From JAGNLA01 sp964472265 (GTDB lineage Bacteria; Caldisericota; Caldisericia; JAAYUI01), in the NCBI GenBank assembly GCA_964472265.1, contig CAYYJO010000026.1, positions 1-26,285 of the forward strand: a stretch of 26,285 nt of DNA, written 5' to 3'. The notes beneath the pieces were generated by a model. That model was not told the origin of the DNA, ran no database searches, and saw only the letters and a program-made list of their open reading frames with translations. Position 1 is the stretch's first letter. The number at the start of each line of letters is the position of its first letter. Positions 14,672 to 22,390 of this stretch are shown here, piece after piece. The position numbers and the translations under genes are program-made.

Positions 14672-15478
14672 GTGGACAAAAAACAGATTGAAAAGCTTGC
14701 TAAGATGACCAAATCCGACAAGGAATTCAGGGCAAGGGTTGAAAAGCTCAGGCAGGAAGAGAAAGCCAGAAACCACAGGAACATGATCACAACCATAAAG
14801 ATCCTTGGAATTGCTGCAGGCGCTTTGATTCTTGGCGTGATCACTCTTAGTATCATCAATAACATTGACTTTGCTGTTGCCCAAAAGACTGACACAGTCA
14901 AAGCAATCCTAAACACCGCACAAGGAAAGATTACGTTCGAGCTAGACAAATCTGCAGCCCCCAGAACAGTCGCAAACTTCCTTGAGAACGTGAAGAACGG
15001 TTTCTACGACAACTCTTATTTCAATCGCATCATAAAAGATGGAATCATTGAAGGCGGTGTGCCGATGGATGGCAAGCCTGTCGGCAATGAACCAGCAAAG
15101 GCAAGGCCAGGCTACAAATCCACGATGGATTTCGAGATCACTGGCCTCAAGCACGAGCGTTGGGCTGTTGCAATGGCCTCAACTGACAGCAAAGCAAATC
15201 AGACCCATTTCTACATGTGCCTTTCTGCCCAGCCTAAACTTGATGGCAAGGGTGTAGTTTTTGGAAAAGTAGTCGACGGTTTTGACGCAATCCAGAAAAT
15301 AACAAAAATTGGACTGAAGGCTCAGGTTCTTGACAACGAGATCGCAAAGGACAAGGACGGCAATCCTGCAAAAAACCAGGAACACAACGGCGTGATCTAT
15401 GAAGTGGCAAATGACGAAATGAGCAGGCCAGGCAATCTGGATGAGGCAAGGATTAAATCGATAGAAATTATTGAGTAA
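14672..15478 (+). CDS. Membrane-anchored cyclophilin-type peptidyl-prolyl isomerase
   Basis: The 268-residue protein has a charged cytoplasmic start rich in lysine, one membrane helix at about 38-62, and a cyclophilin domain outside the membrane (about 75-250). The domain is seen in GKITFELDKSAAPRTVANFLENV and SYFNRIIKDGIIEGGVP. The catalytic arginine is kept (Arg119 in FNR, normally FHR), but the usual QGGD is EGGV (Glu127), so activity may be changed. It probably helps folding of exported proteins, which would fit the many lipoproteins here. GTG at 14672 has a strong GGAGGT at 14659-14664. A strong terminator at 15496 closes the unit. Confidence 0.87.
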   Translation: MDKKQIEKLAKMTKSDKEFRARVEKLRQEEKARNHRNMITTIKILGIAAGALILGVITLSIINNIDFAVAQKTDTVKAILNTAQGKITFELDKSAAPRTVANFLENVKNGFYDNSYFNRIIKDGIIEGGVPMDGKPVGNEPAKARPGYKSTMDFEITGLKHERWAVAMASTDSKANQTHFYMCLSAQPKLDGKGVVFGKVVDGFDAIQKITKIGLKAQVLDNEIAKDKDGNPAKNQEHNGVIYEVANDEMSRPGNLDEARIKSIEIIE

Positions 15479-15495
15479 AAACTCGATAGACAAAC

Positions 15496-15550
15496 AAACC
15501 CCCTTGCACTAGAATGGAACCAACTGAAAGTGCAAGGGGGTTTTCATTTT
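15496..15550 (+). terminator. Strong intrinsic terminator, overlapping the ribosome site of the next gene
   Basis: A perfect 15-bp stem (15496-15510 with 15529-15543, arms built around CCCCCTTGCACT and AGTGCAAGGGGG), 18-base loop and TTTTCATTTT tail end the PPIase unit. The next ATG at 15551 follows the tail at once. The only purine-rich ribosome-site candidate, AAGGGGG at 15534-15540, lies in the descending arm, so folding would hide it. This could be plain termination plus a separate promoter, or attenuation. Confidence 0.88.
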
Positions 15551-18100
15551 ATGGACGAACTTTCCAGGCAGATCGGCAGAACAGAGTTTGAGATAGAGTC
15601 AAAAGGGCTCGACATCGAAAACGGTCTCAAACTCGCAAATCTCTATGCTCAAAACCCTGAAATGGCTGCACAGCTGGCAGACCTTCTTTCAAAGCTCCTA
15701 GAGAAAGCTCCACAATCGTACAAGCTTCAGGAGTTTATCTACCAGTTTTCAAAACAGTCGGGCAAGAAGGAACAGGAGAAAATTTCCCTGGAGAAACTCC
15801 TTGAAATTGAACCGGCAACCATTGAAGAACTCCGCTCAAAGGTTTTCATTTTAACGGAGCTAAAAACACCCGAAAAAGCAAAAGAAGCAGTTGACAAGTT
15901 CGAGGCAAAAAACGGCATCTCTCCTGAGACATGCTGGATGAAAGCAGATTCTCTCAATGCTATGGGCAAAAAGGACGACATTGAGAAGTTGATAAAAGAA
16001 TGCGACAAGATGCCAGAGTCATACATGAAGTCTGTTGCCATTGCCGCAATGCTTATTGGAATAGAATCGGACAAACTTCATGAAAACTGGGAGAAAGCAC
16101 AGGGTATGCTTTTGGATGTCATAAAATCCGAGCCAAAAAACCTGCTTGCATACCGGCTGTTTTTCTCGGCAACAAGAAGCCTTGCACCAAACAGAAAAAC
16201 AATTGATACAATCCTTGGAACTGCAATTTCTGGCGGTATCACTGAACCGTTCATCTTCCTCAACATCCTCAACATCTATATCGAATACTCTATCGTAATA
16301 AGAACCGATTCCATATTTGAAAAACTAGAGCAGCTCCTGCCACCAGCTGAACATCCGGTTGTAAAAATGCTTGAAGCTCTTGCGCTCTATTTTGACAACT
16401 ACGGCCTTTGCAGGAGCATTCTTGGCTCATGGTACAGCCCGGACTTTGCTTCTAAAGCTGATTTTTCAATCTATATTTCTAACCTTGCCTCCGACCTTTC
16501 AAACGCTGCCGAAAAAGGACTTGGTGTAAAGTTTATTTCAGCAGACAAGAAAAACACAGGTTTGATGACAAACGAAGAGTTGGCAAAACACCTGAGGGGC
16601 ATTGCCGTTGAATCACTTCAAACCTATATTTCACTCTCACCCAATAACCCTGATTCCCACTACAGACTTGGCATGCTTTACGAGTCTCTTGGTGACGAAC
16701 GAGCCTACGCCTCTTTCGAGAAAGCGCTTGAACTCTCACCTGACAACGTGAATGTCATGTACAGGATCGCCGTGATAAAGGACAAGGCAGACGACGACAT
16801 CGAAGCCTATGAGATGTTCAGACGCATCGCAAACTCAAAAACCACCGACATGGGCATGATGATCGACGCCATGATAAGAGCTTCAGAGATCGCCATAAAG
16901 TATGGCTGGATTGAGGAAGGCGAGGAGTTCCTTGAGCGGGCAAACGCACTGATGCCAACAAATCCGCAGGTTGTAACAATGCTTGGCAAGGTGTTCCTCA
17001 AGGAGGCAAAGATTATTGGTTCAGATTTTGCCCTTGTGAAAGCACAGGAAAATTTCATGAAGGCTCTTGTCCTGGATCAATCAAACGTCGATGCTTCTTA
17101 TTATCTTGGCCAGGTTTACTATATGAAGCGTGAGTATCTGGCAGCAATCAGGCAGTTCACGGAAACCAGCAACAGGTTCAAGGAATGCTCGATGCTTTGC
17201 AGCTTCTGGACTTCAAGATCATACCACCAGCTCTATAAAGGCCTGCTCTTCTCGTCTAAGGATTTCCTGACCTCGGCCATAAAACATGCAGAATCACTGA
17301 GAACCCTTTCCGAAAAGATTCCGGAAACGCAGGAGTACATTGCTGAACTCTACTCTGAAGCTGGCATGGAGGATGAAGCAAACAAGCTTTTGAATGCTGC
17401 AAAAAACAAACTGAAAAAAGAGTTTGTGCCAAAAGATGGGATCGCCGGTGAAATAAAAGTTCTGGCTGTTTACGCCCCTCAGGTGGCAAGACCCGATGAC
17501 CCCAACAGGGTTGAAAGGGTGTTTTCAAAAGGATCGGTTGGAATGCTGGAGGTTTCATATATTCCTGGCAACGGTGGACTTCTGATAACTGGAAACATGG
17601 GTGAATCGTTCCAAAATGCAATCGAGGTTGCCTACGCCTTCTTCAAACGTTACCTTATGAGCAAGAATAGAATTCAGGATCCTGCCTTCGATATCCATGT
17701 CGACGTGCCTGGCTGGTTCCCGAAATACGACGGGCCATCAGCTGGAGTAAACCTTGCCGTTGCGATGATAAGCGCATACACAGGCAAACCGGTTCCTAAA
17801 AATGTAACAATGACTGGAGAAATCTCCTTCCACGGCAACGTAATGCCTGTCGGCGGAATCAAGGAAAAGATCGAAGCAACCTACGAAAAGGGCGTTGACA
17901 AAGTCTTTATTCCAAAAGAAAACCAGTGGGACTATCTGGACATGCTCATAAAAGACACAAGGCAGGAGATGGTTTCCGACAACGAGAAAACGCCGCTCAA
18001 TCTTCCGATCATCATTGCCGTCAAATCGATTGTGGACGTAATTGACGATTTGGGCATTGGCGCAGATGTCCTTGTCGAGGATACCGAAGAATCGAAGTAA
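15551..18100 (+). CDS. TPR protein with C-terminal Lon-type protease domain, no AAA+ module
   Basis: The 849-residue protein is soluble. Residues 1 to about 600 are helical with TPR repeats, clear at DSHYRLGMLYESLGD-AYASFEKALELSPD (about 365-395) and DASYYLGQVYYMKREYLAAIRQF (about 510-535). The end (about 630-845) is a Lon proteolytic domain: catalytic Ser730 in DGPSAG (727-732) and Lys771 in GGIKEK, 41 residues apart as expected for the Ser-Lys dyad of Lon. GEISFHGNVMPVGG precedes the lysine. ATPase motifs are missing, so TPRs rather than an unfoldase may select substrate or partners. ATG at 15551 is chosen; a GTG at 15530 lies inside the terminator stem. It has no operon partner. Confidence 0.88.
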   Translation: MDELSRQIGRTEFEIESKGLDIENGLKLANLYAQNPEMAAQLADLLSKLLEKAPQSYKLQEFIYQFSKQSGKKEQEKISLEKLLEIEPATIEELRSKVFILTELKTPEKAKEAVDKFEAKNGISPETCWMKADSLNAMGKKDDIEKLIKECDKMPESYMKSVAIAAMLIGIESDKLHENWEKAQGMLLDVIKSEPKNLLAYRLFFSATRSLAPNRKTIDTILGTAISGGITEPFIFLNILNIYIEYSIVIRTDSIFEKLEQLLPPAEHPVVKMLEALALYFDNYGLCRSILGSWYSPDFASKADFSIYISNLASDLSNAAEKGLGVKFISADKKNTGLMTNEELAKHLRGIAVESLQTYISLSPNNPDSHYRLGMLYESLGDERAYASFEKALELSPDNVNVMYRIAVIKDKADDDIEAYEMFRRIANSKTTDMGMMIDAMIRASEIAIKYGWIEEGEEFLERANALMPTNPQVVTMLGKVFLKEAKIIGSDFALVKAQENFMKALVLDQSNVDASYYLGQVYYMKREYLAAIRQFTETSNRFKECSMLCSFWTSRSYHQLYKGLLFSSKDFLTSAIKHAESLRTLSEKIPETQEYIAELYSEAGMEDEANKLLNAAKNKLKKEFVPKDGIAGEIKVLAVYAPQVARPDDPNRVERVFSKGSVGMLEVSYIPGNGGLLITGNMGESFQNAIEVAYAFFKRYLMSKNRIQDPAFDIHVDVPGWFPKYDGPSAGVNLAVAMISAYTGKPVPKNVTMTGEISFHGNVMPVGGIKEKIEATYEKGVDKVFIPKENQWDYLDMLIKDTRQEMVSDNEKTPLNLPIIIAVKSIVDVIDDLGIGADVLVEDTEESK

Positions 18101-18104
18101 TTCG

Positions 18105-18121
18105 CCTCGACTTCGTCGAGG
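18105..18121. other. GC-rich hairpin just after the TPR-Lon gene
   Basis: CCTCGAC (18105-18111), loop TTC, GTCGAGG (18115-18121) form a 7-bp stem five bases after the stop codon. The tail is not T-rich. It may be a weak terminator or an RNA-stabilising 3' hairpin. Confidence 0.5.
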
Positions 18122-18154
18122 ATATAATCTTACCCCTTTGATGAAGGTTATTCT

Positions 18155-18188
18155 GATTTCTCGAAGTAAATTCGAGAAATCTTTGTGT
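18155..18188 (+). terminator. Probable terminator between convergent genes
   Basis: GATTTCTCGAA (18155-18165), loop GTAAA and TTCGAGAAATC (18171-18181) make a perfect 11-bp stem followed by TTTGTGT on the plus strand. It lies between the plus-strand TPR-Lon gene and the minus-strand gene that ends at 18334. The T-tract is short, so the efficiency is uncertain. Confidence 0.6.
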
Positions 18189-18234
18189 CTAGGTGGTTAT
18201 AAGTAAAAAGATTGTAAGATATTTTGCTAGTTTT

Positions 18235-18292
18235 TTTGAAAACCACTCACACTCAATGAAATCATCTGGCTTGGCCAGTGATTTCAAGATAA
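18235..18292. repeat. Dispersed hairpin repeat, copy 2
   Basis: Copy of the element at 1434-1490. Changes from copy 1 fall mostly in the loop (TTC to TTG) and outside the stem, while both stem arms (GAAATCA/TGATTTC and CTGGC/GCCAG) are unchanged, so the fold is conserved. It lies in the 233-base gap between convergent genes, about 42 bases from the 3' end of the minus-strand gene. Confidence 0.75.
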
Positions 18293-18333
18293 ACTTGCTC
18301 TTAGAGACCAGTTCTTTACCGGTGAAGCCGTGA

Positions 18334-19644
18334 TTATTCCAAATCCGAGGCGAAGCTCTCGATGATGTGTCGCAACTGAGACGAGAGTTTTGAAGCCTTT
18401 GTCGGGTTCTGCCTTACGGTTCTGACGTATCGCTCAATCTCGTCGACAAGCAGCATAAGATCACGCTTGGAAAAGGTTGGGTTGATGGCTTTCATTCTTG
18501 AAATCTGGCCATCAAGCCACGGAAGCATATCCTCTCCGATGTTGCTCTGTGCAACTTTTCTTATGCCATCGATGAGGAAGGCGACCTTTCCGGATGGTGG
18601 TGAAACTGTTGTTGCTCCACCCGGGCCAAAGGATGCTGTCGGTGGTTCCTTGGGTTGGACTGGTGGTGGAGCAGGAGGTGTTTCCTTGACTGGAGGCTGT
18701 GTTGGTGTCGGCGGTGTTGGCTTCTTCTCTTCGACCGGTTTCCTCATTGCAAACGGGTCTGGAATCTCATCTTCCGGTATGTTGATCACCGGTCTTGAGC
18801 CTGGTTTTGGCTGCACTGAGATTGGCTGTGCCGGTTTCGGTGGTTCGGAGAGTTTTGGGTCTGGCTTGAACGGTTCAAACTTTGGCTCAGTTTTTATAGG
18901 TTCCGGCTTGATTGGTTCAATCGGTTTGACTGGTTCGGACTTGGCTGGCTCAACACGCGGGGTGATTGGCGTGACTGGTTTCGGTGGCTCAATGACCGGC
19001 TGTGGAACTTCAACCTTAATTGGTGTTGACGCTGTTGGTGGTGGTGACTCAAGTTTGATGCTCTTTGAGTTGTCTGTTTTCGAGAAAACTTCCAGGAGCG
19101 TGCCCTTGAGAATGAGCTTGTCCTTGAGAATTCCTGGATCTTCCTTGAGTTCTGGCTCACAATCAATGAAGTGACCTTTGACTTTTCCGTCTGAGATGTA
19201 GATGAGTTCGGCAAAATCTTCGTTTGTGACTTTGATAAGGCCTGTAAATCCCTTTTCTCCAAGGACGGTTAGGAATTTGTCATAATCGATGAAGTAAGAT
19301 TCCATCGGTGAGTATGCAGAGATGCCTTCGATGAACCATTCAACAAGGCTGCAAATGTCGATTGAAGTTGAGTAGATGCTCAGGCTGCCCTTTCTCTCCT
19401 GGATGGCTGCGATGCTCTTGGAGAGGGCTTCCTGGCCACGGATTGCAGGAGCGCCGGATGAGGAGAAGAGTGACCCACTGATGCGGCCTTCTACGAAAAG
19501 GATGATGCCTGTTTTGGGATCGGAATTGACCATGATGTAACCGGAGAACTTGTCTGTACGGAGCTTGGAAGACATTTCTTCCCAGTTTAAAAATACTGTC
19601 GGCAGGTTTTCGTAAAGCGGTTTCCCTCTTGGAATCAGACGCAT
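18334..19644 (-). CDS. DUF4388-like protein with proline-rich linker
   Basis: The 436-residue protein has no signal or membrane segment. The N-terminal ~190 residues hold two related modules like DUF4388/PATAN: FSGYIMVN-GIILFVEGRISGSLF (about 34-60) and FTGLIKVT-AELIYISDGKVKGHFI (about 133-160). A proline-lysine-glutamate linker (about 200-345, many KPEP, EPPKP, PPTP turns) follows, and a helical C-terminal domain (about 350-436). In other bacteria DUF4388 domains occur in regulatory and motility proteins beside receivers or GTPase modules, so a signalling role is possible but not shown. The ATG is fixed by AGGAGG (complement of 19652-19657) and a good promoter. It is transcribed apart from the hydrogenase-kinase operon upstream. 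Confidence 0.7.
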   Translation of the reverse strand: MRLIPRGKPLYENLPTVFLNWEEMSSKLRTDKFSGYIMVNSDPKTGIILFVEGRISGSLFSSSGAPAIRGQEALSKSIAAIQERKGSLSIYSTSIDICSLVEWFIEGISAYSPMESYFIDYDKFLTVLGEKGFTGLIKVTNEDFAELIYISDGKVKGHFIDCEPELKEDPGILKDKLILKGTLLEVFSKTDNSKSIKLESPPPTASTPIKVEVPQPVIEPPKPVTPITPRVEPAKSEPVKPIEPIKPEPIKTEPKFEPFKPDPKLSEPPKPAQPISVQPKPGSRPVINIPEDEIPDPFAMRKPVEEKKPTPPTPTQPPVKETPPAPPPVQPKEPPTASFGPGGATTVSPPSGKVAFLIDGIRKVAQSNIGEDMLPWLDGQISRMKAINPTFSKRDLMLLVDEIERYVRTVRQNPTKASKLSSQLRHIIESFASDLE

Positions 19645-19675
19645 ATATTAACCTCCTGAAATCTTCTAACACTTA

Positions 19676-19704
19676 ATGTTATTTTTTTCGAGGAAAAATG
19701 TCAA
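19676..19704 (-). promoter_or_regulatory. Promoter of the DUF4388-like gene
   Basis: On the minus strand TTGACA (complement of 19699-19704), a 17-base spacer and TAACAT (complement of 19676-19681) precede the ATG at 19644 by about 30 bases. The gene can therefore be expressed without read-through from the kinase gene that ends at 19738. Confidence 0.7.
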
Positions 19705-19737
19705 GTGACGAAAATTGCGGTCATATTGACAATTTGT

Positions 19738-21522
19738 TTATTCTCTGATTTTTGGGAGTGTCACGGTGAACGTGGTGCCGATGTTTTCCACCGAGCTGAC
19801 CGTGATTGTTCCTTTGTGGCTGTCAATAATCTTTTTCACAATTGAAAGACCAAGGCCAGTGCCATCAACTTCCTGCTCCTTTGCGTTGGTGGCCCTGAAA
19901 AACTCTGAAAAAAGCCTTGGTATCTGCTCTTTCGGGATGCCAATGCCTGAATCGCTTATGGCCACTGCAATCTCATCTGGTCGATCGAATATTGAAACAT
20001 CAACCCTTCCGCCAAGTGGAGTGTATTTGATTGCGTTGTCCACTAGGTTTTCAAACGCACGGTGCAGAGAGTCCTTGTTGCAGCAGATGTCGATTGGATT
20101 CTTCAGCACGTTGAGCCTGAGCTTGATGTGCTTGGAATCTGCTTTTGGGCTGAGTTCGTTGATTACCGAAACGATGATGTCCCTGATGTTGCTTTCGCCA
20201 AACTCAAGCACCGTGTTTGCTGTGCCTTCAAGTTCGAGTAGCTCCCTGACAAGCGTTAAAAGTTGCTCAATCCTTGCGTTTGCCCGTTCAAAGAATTTTT
20301 TCTGCTGAGGGTTGATGTCACCGGTGTAGCCGTCGAGAACCAGCTGGAGAATAGACTGGACTGCAGCCATTGGCGCACGGAGTTCGTGGGTTGCGAACCT
20401 GATAAAGGAAGTCCTGGATTTGTCAAGCTCCTGCATCTTCCTGTAGTTGAGGGCATTGGTGATTGAGAGTGAGGATTCACTGGCAACGAGTTTGAGAAAT
20501 TCAATTTCATTTTCGGAGAAGTCGTAGAACTGGTTTGTGTAACACCTCAAGACCCCAAGCGGTTTGCCGTAGTGGATCATGGGAACCGCCAGAAGAGAAA
20601 CCAGTCCCTCTCTGAGCGCTTCTTCCCTGTAAAGGAATCTGGGATCGTCGTTTACGTCAGGAGCATAGACAGGCTTGAGGGTCGTTATGGCATCGTAGTC
20701 GATAAGGTCCCTTGAAAGCTCGACTGAACCCATGTCCGGTTCGGATTTCAAGCCGGCCACGCTCATGATGGTTATGGTTTTGCCATCTTCTGACAACATT
20801 CTTATAACAGCGACAGTGATCGGTTTTATCTTGGTGACAGTGTTTGTAATGGCCGATAGAACGCCTGAGGTTTCAAGTGTGCTGTTCATTTCAAGCGTGA
20901 GGTCATAAACTGACTGTAGCCTTTTGTTTTCAATGGAGAGGTCGTCGCGAAGATCGGACACTGTTTTGAGGCGTTTCCGCATTTCATCGGACGCGCTTTT
21001 ACCGATGATGCCCATGATGACATTTACGGCAACGATGAAGACGATCTGGCCGATGGTAAGAAGAATGATGTGTTTAACTTCAGGATGGCTGTATATGTGG
21101 ACTATTCCGAGAATGGTCACAAGAACGCTTGATAACAGCGGTAAAATTATCTTTGAGCTTTGGGTTGTTTCAAAGCCTGCAAGTGATGAGTAAATGGGGA
21201 AAAGGTAGACGGCTGGACTTGAGACTGCACCTGTAAAATAGCAGACAAAAAACAGGGCGAGCCAGTCAAACATTATCTGGTGGAGAAAAATTCTCGAGAT
21301 GTTGGAAGTATGGTTGGAGAGCAAATAAAAAATGAGATTGTAGCTGGCAACAATTATTGAAATTATGACAAGAGGAATCCAAGCAAAATCGAGCAGGAGA
21401 TAACGGATTAGAAGGCTGACGGCAAGCAGAGAGATAGAGGCGAACCAGCGTATGAGGATAAGCGTCCTGTTGCGCTTGTCCGCCTCGTTTGTTACTGTCC
21501 GGGCAGCCTGGACGGTCTTCAA
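19738..21522 (-). CDS. Membrane histidine kinase with GAF domain
   Basis: The 594-residue protein has about five or six membrane helices (22-175), a short coiled coil (180-205), a GAF domain (about 205-355) and a kinase core. HisKA carries FATHELRAP with phosphorylated His379; HATPase has the N box ENLVDNAIKY (Asn496), G1 DSGIGIP (524-530), F box FSEFF and G2 GTGLGLS (554-560). All catalytic residues are intact. The start is TTG at 21522, nine bases after the response-regulator stop; no ATG or better start lies near. The GAF domain could bind a small ligand or cofactor, which is unknown. It is the last gene of the hydrogenase run, so sensing of redox state or hydrogen-linked metabolism is inferred from context alone. 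Confidence 0.9.
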   Translation of the reverse strand: MKTVQAARTVTNEADKRNRTLILIRWFASISLLAVSLLIRYLLLDFAWIPLVIISIIVASYNLIFYLLSNHTSNISRIFLHQIMFDWLALFFVCYFTGAVSSPAVYLFPIYSSLAGFETTQSSKIILPLLSSVLVTILGIVHIYSHPEVKHIILLTIGQIVFIVAVNVIMGIIGKSASDEMRKRLKTVSDLRDDLSIENKRLQSVYDLTLEMNSTLETSGVLSAITNTVTKIKPITVAVIRMLSEDGKTITIMSVAGLKSEPDMGSVELSRDLIDYDAITTLKPVYAPDVNDDPRFLYREEALREGLVSLLAVPMIHYGKPLGVLRCYTNQFYDFSENEIEFLKLVASESSLSITNALNYRKMQELDKSRTSFIRFATHELRAPMAAVQSILQLVLDGYTGDINPQQKKFFERANARIEQLLTLVRELLELEGTANTVLEFGESNIRDIIVSVINELSPKADSKHIKLRLNVLKNPIDICCNKDSLHRAFENLVDNAIKYTPLGGRVDVSIFDRPDEIAVAISDSGIGIPKEQIPRLFSEFFRATNAKEQEVDGTGLGLSIVKKIIDSHKGTITVSSVENIGTTFTVTLPKIRE

Positions 21523-21531
21523 CGAACCGCG

Positions 21532-21930
21532 TCAGCTGAGGAACTTGCCGACTTTTTCAACAAGCTCAACCGGCTTGACAGGCTTTGTGATGAAGTCGTC
21601 AACAGGAAGGAAGTCAGAATCCTTTTTTGGATCAAACTTCATGTGCTTCTCGTTTCCGACATTTGTGATCATGAGAATTGGAATCTTTGCAAAGTTTTTG
21701 TAGATGGAGCCAGGATCCTCCGACCTGATCTGAAGGGCGGTCTGGAAGCCCTCGGTGTCCGTTTCCATCATGACATCGAGAATGAGGAGGTCTGGTTTGT
21801 TTTCAAGCATGGATTTGAGACCAATTTTGGAGTTTGGTGCGGTGAAAACCTTGTAGCCTGATGTCTCAAGCACGATCTTCATTGCATCCACAACGTCCGT
21901 GTCGTCGTCAATGATGAGTATCCTTTTCAA
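21532..21930 (-). CDS. Single-domain response regulator
   Basis: The 132-residue receiver has no output domain. Acidic pocket residues are Asp8-Asp10 in IIDDD, the phosphoacceptor is Asp52 in LILDVMM, and Lys116 in ITKPVKP completes the set; Thr89 is the switch residue. It has a short insertion around 94-110 relative to CheY. As a CheY-like protein it acts by protein contact rather than DNA binding. Its start is TTG at 21930 with a very strong AAAGGAGG 8 bases before it, and it overlaps the protease stop (TTGA). The kinase follows after nine bases, so the two form a coupled pair with the hydrogenase operon. Confidence 0.92.
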   Translation of the reverse strand: MKRILIIDDDTDVVDAMKIVLETSGYKVFTAPNSKIGLKSMLENKPDLLILDVMMETDTEGFQTALQIRSEDPGSIYKNFAKIPILMITNVGNEKHMKFDPKKDSDFLPVDDFITKPVKPVELVEKVGKFLS

Positions 21931-22388
21931 TTGACTGCCTCCTTTGAGAAATCAAGGATTGCCTGATAGCAGAAATCAATCAGCACAGGCATTTTTGATT
22001 CAACAGCTTGCGAAAGTTCAACGCCTGGTTCAACGGTCTTTGGCTCGATGCCGATGATCAGTATCGGGGGTAGACTTGAGATGATGGTACCAAGTTTAAG
22101 GACTTCTGGCAATGCCATGTCGTGCAGCGAGGCATAGAAGTTGCTTGAAAGCTTGAGGTCTTCAGAGGAAAAGGTTCTGGCATTTCCAGGTTCAAGCCCC
22201 ATCATGGCAGCATCGATTATGACAACCCTGTCTGAATCGAGGATGTCGGAGAGCAGATCGACGCCTGCAGTCTCCCCCTCCATGAGATCGACTCCGGGAG
22301 GGAGAGGCATGTTTGACAGTTCCTTGACAAGATGGATACCCACACCTTCATCGGTGAGGAGCGTGTTGCCAAGACCGATTACCAGCAT
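21927..22388 (-). CDS. NiFe hydrogenase maturation endopeptidase (HycI/HoxW/FrcD family)
   Basis: This 153-residue protease removes the C-terminal tail of the hydrogenase large subunit after nickel insertion. It begins with the family signature GLGNTLLTDEGVG at 5-17, with the nickel-sensing acidic residue Glu14 (or Asp13), Asp59 in VIIDA, and His89 in SLHD, matching the three metal ligands of the family. Length is typical. It lies two bases after the large-subunit gene whose product keeps the DPCxxCxxH cleavage site and an 8-residue tail, so that subunit is its obvious substrate. Confidence 0.92.
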   Translation of the reverse strand: MLVIGLGNTLLTDEGVGIHLVKELSNMPLPPGVDLMEGETAGVDLLSDILDSDRVVIIDAAMMGLEPGNARTFSSEDLKLSSNFYASLHDMALPEVLKLGTIISSLPPILIIGIEPKTVEPGVELSQAVESKMPVLIDFCYQAILDFSKEAVN

Positions 22389-22390
22389 TG

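Noticed and set aside
15530..15550. GTG start at 15530 for the TPR-Lon protein
   Set aside because: It lies inside the descending arm of the terminator and has no ribosome site; the ATG at 15551 begins a normal sequence.
18467..19174. Glycine-rich 235-residue plus-strand frame
   Set aside because: It is the antisense shadow of the proline-rich linker of the minus-strand DUF4388-like gene.
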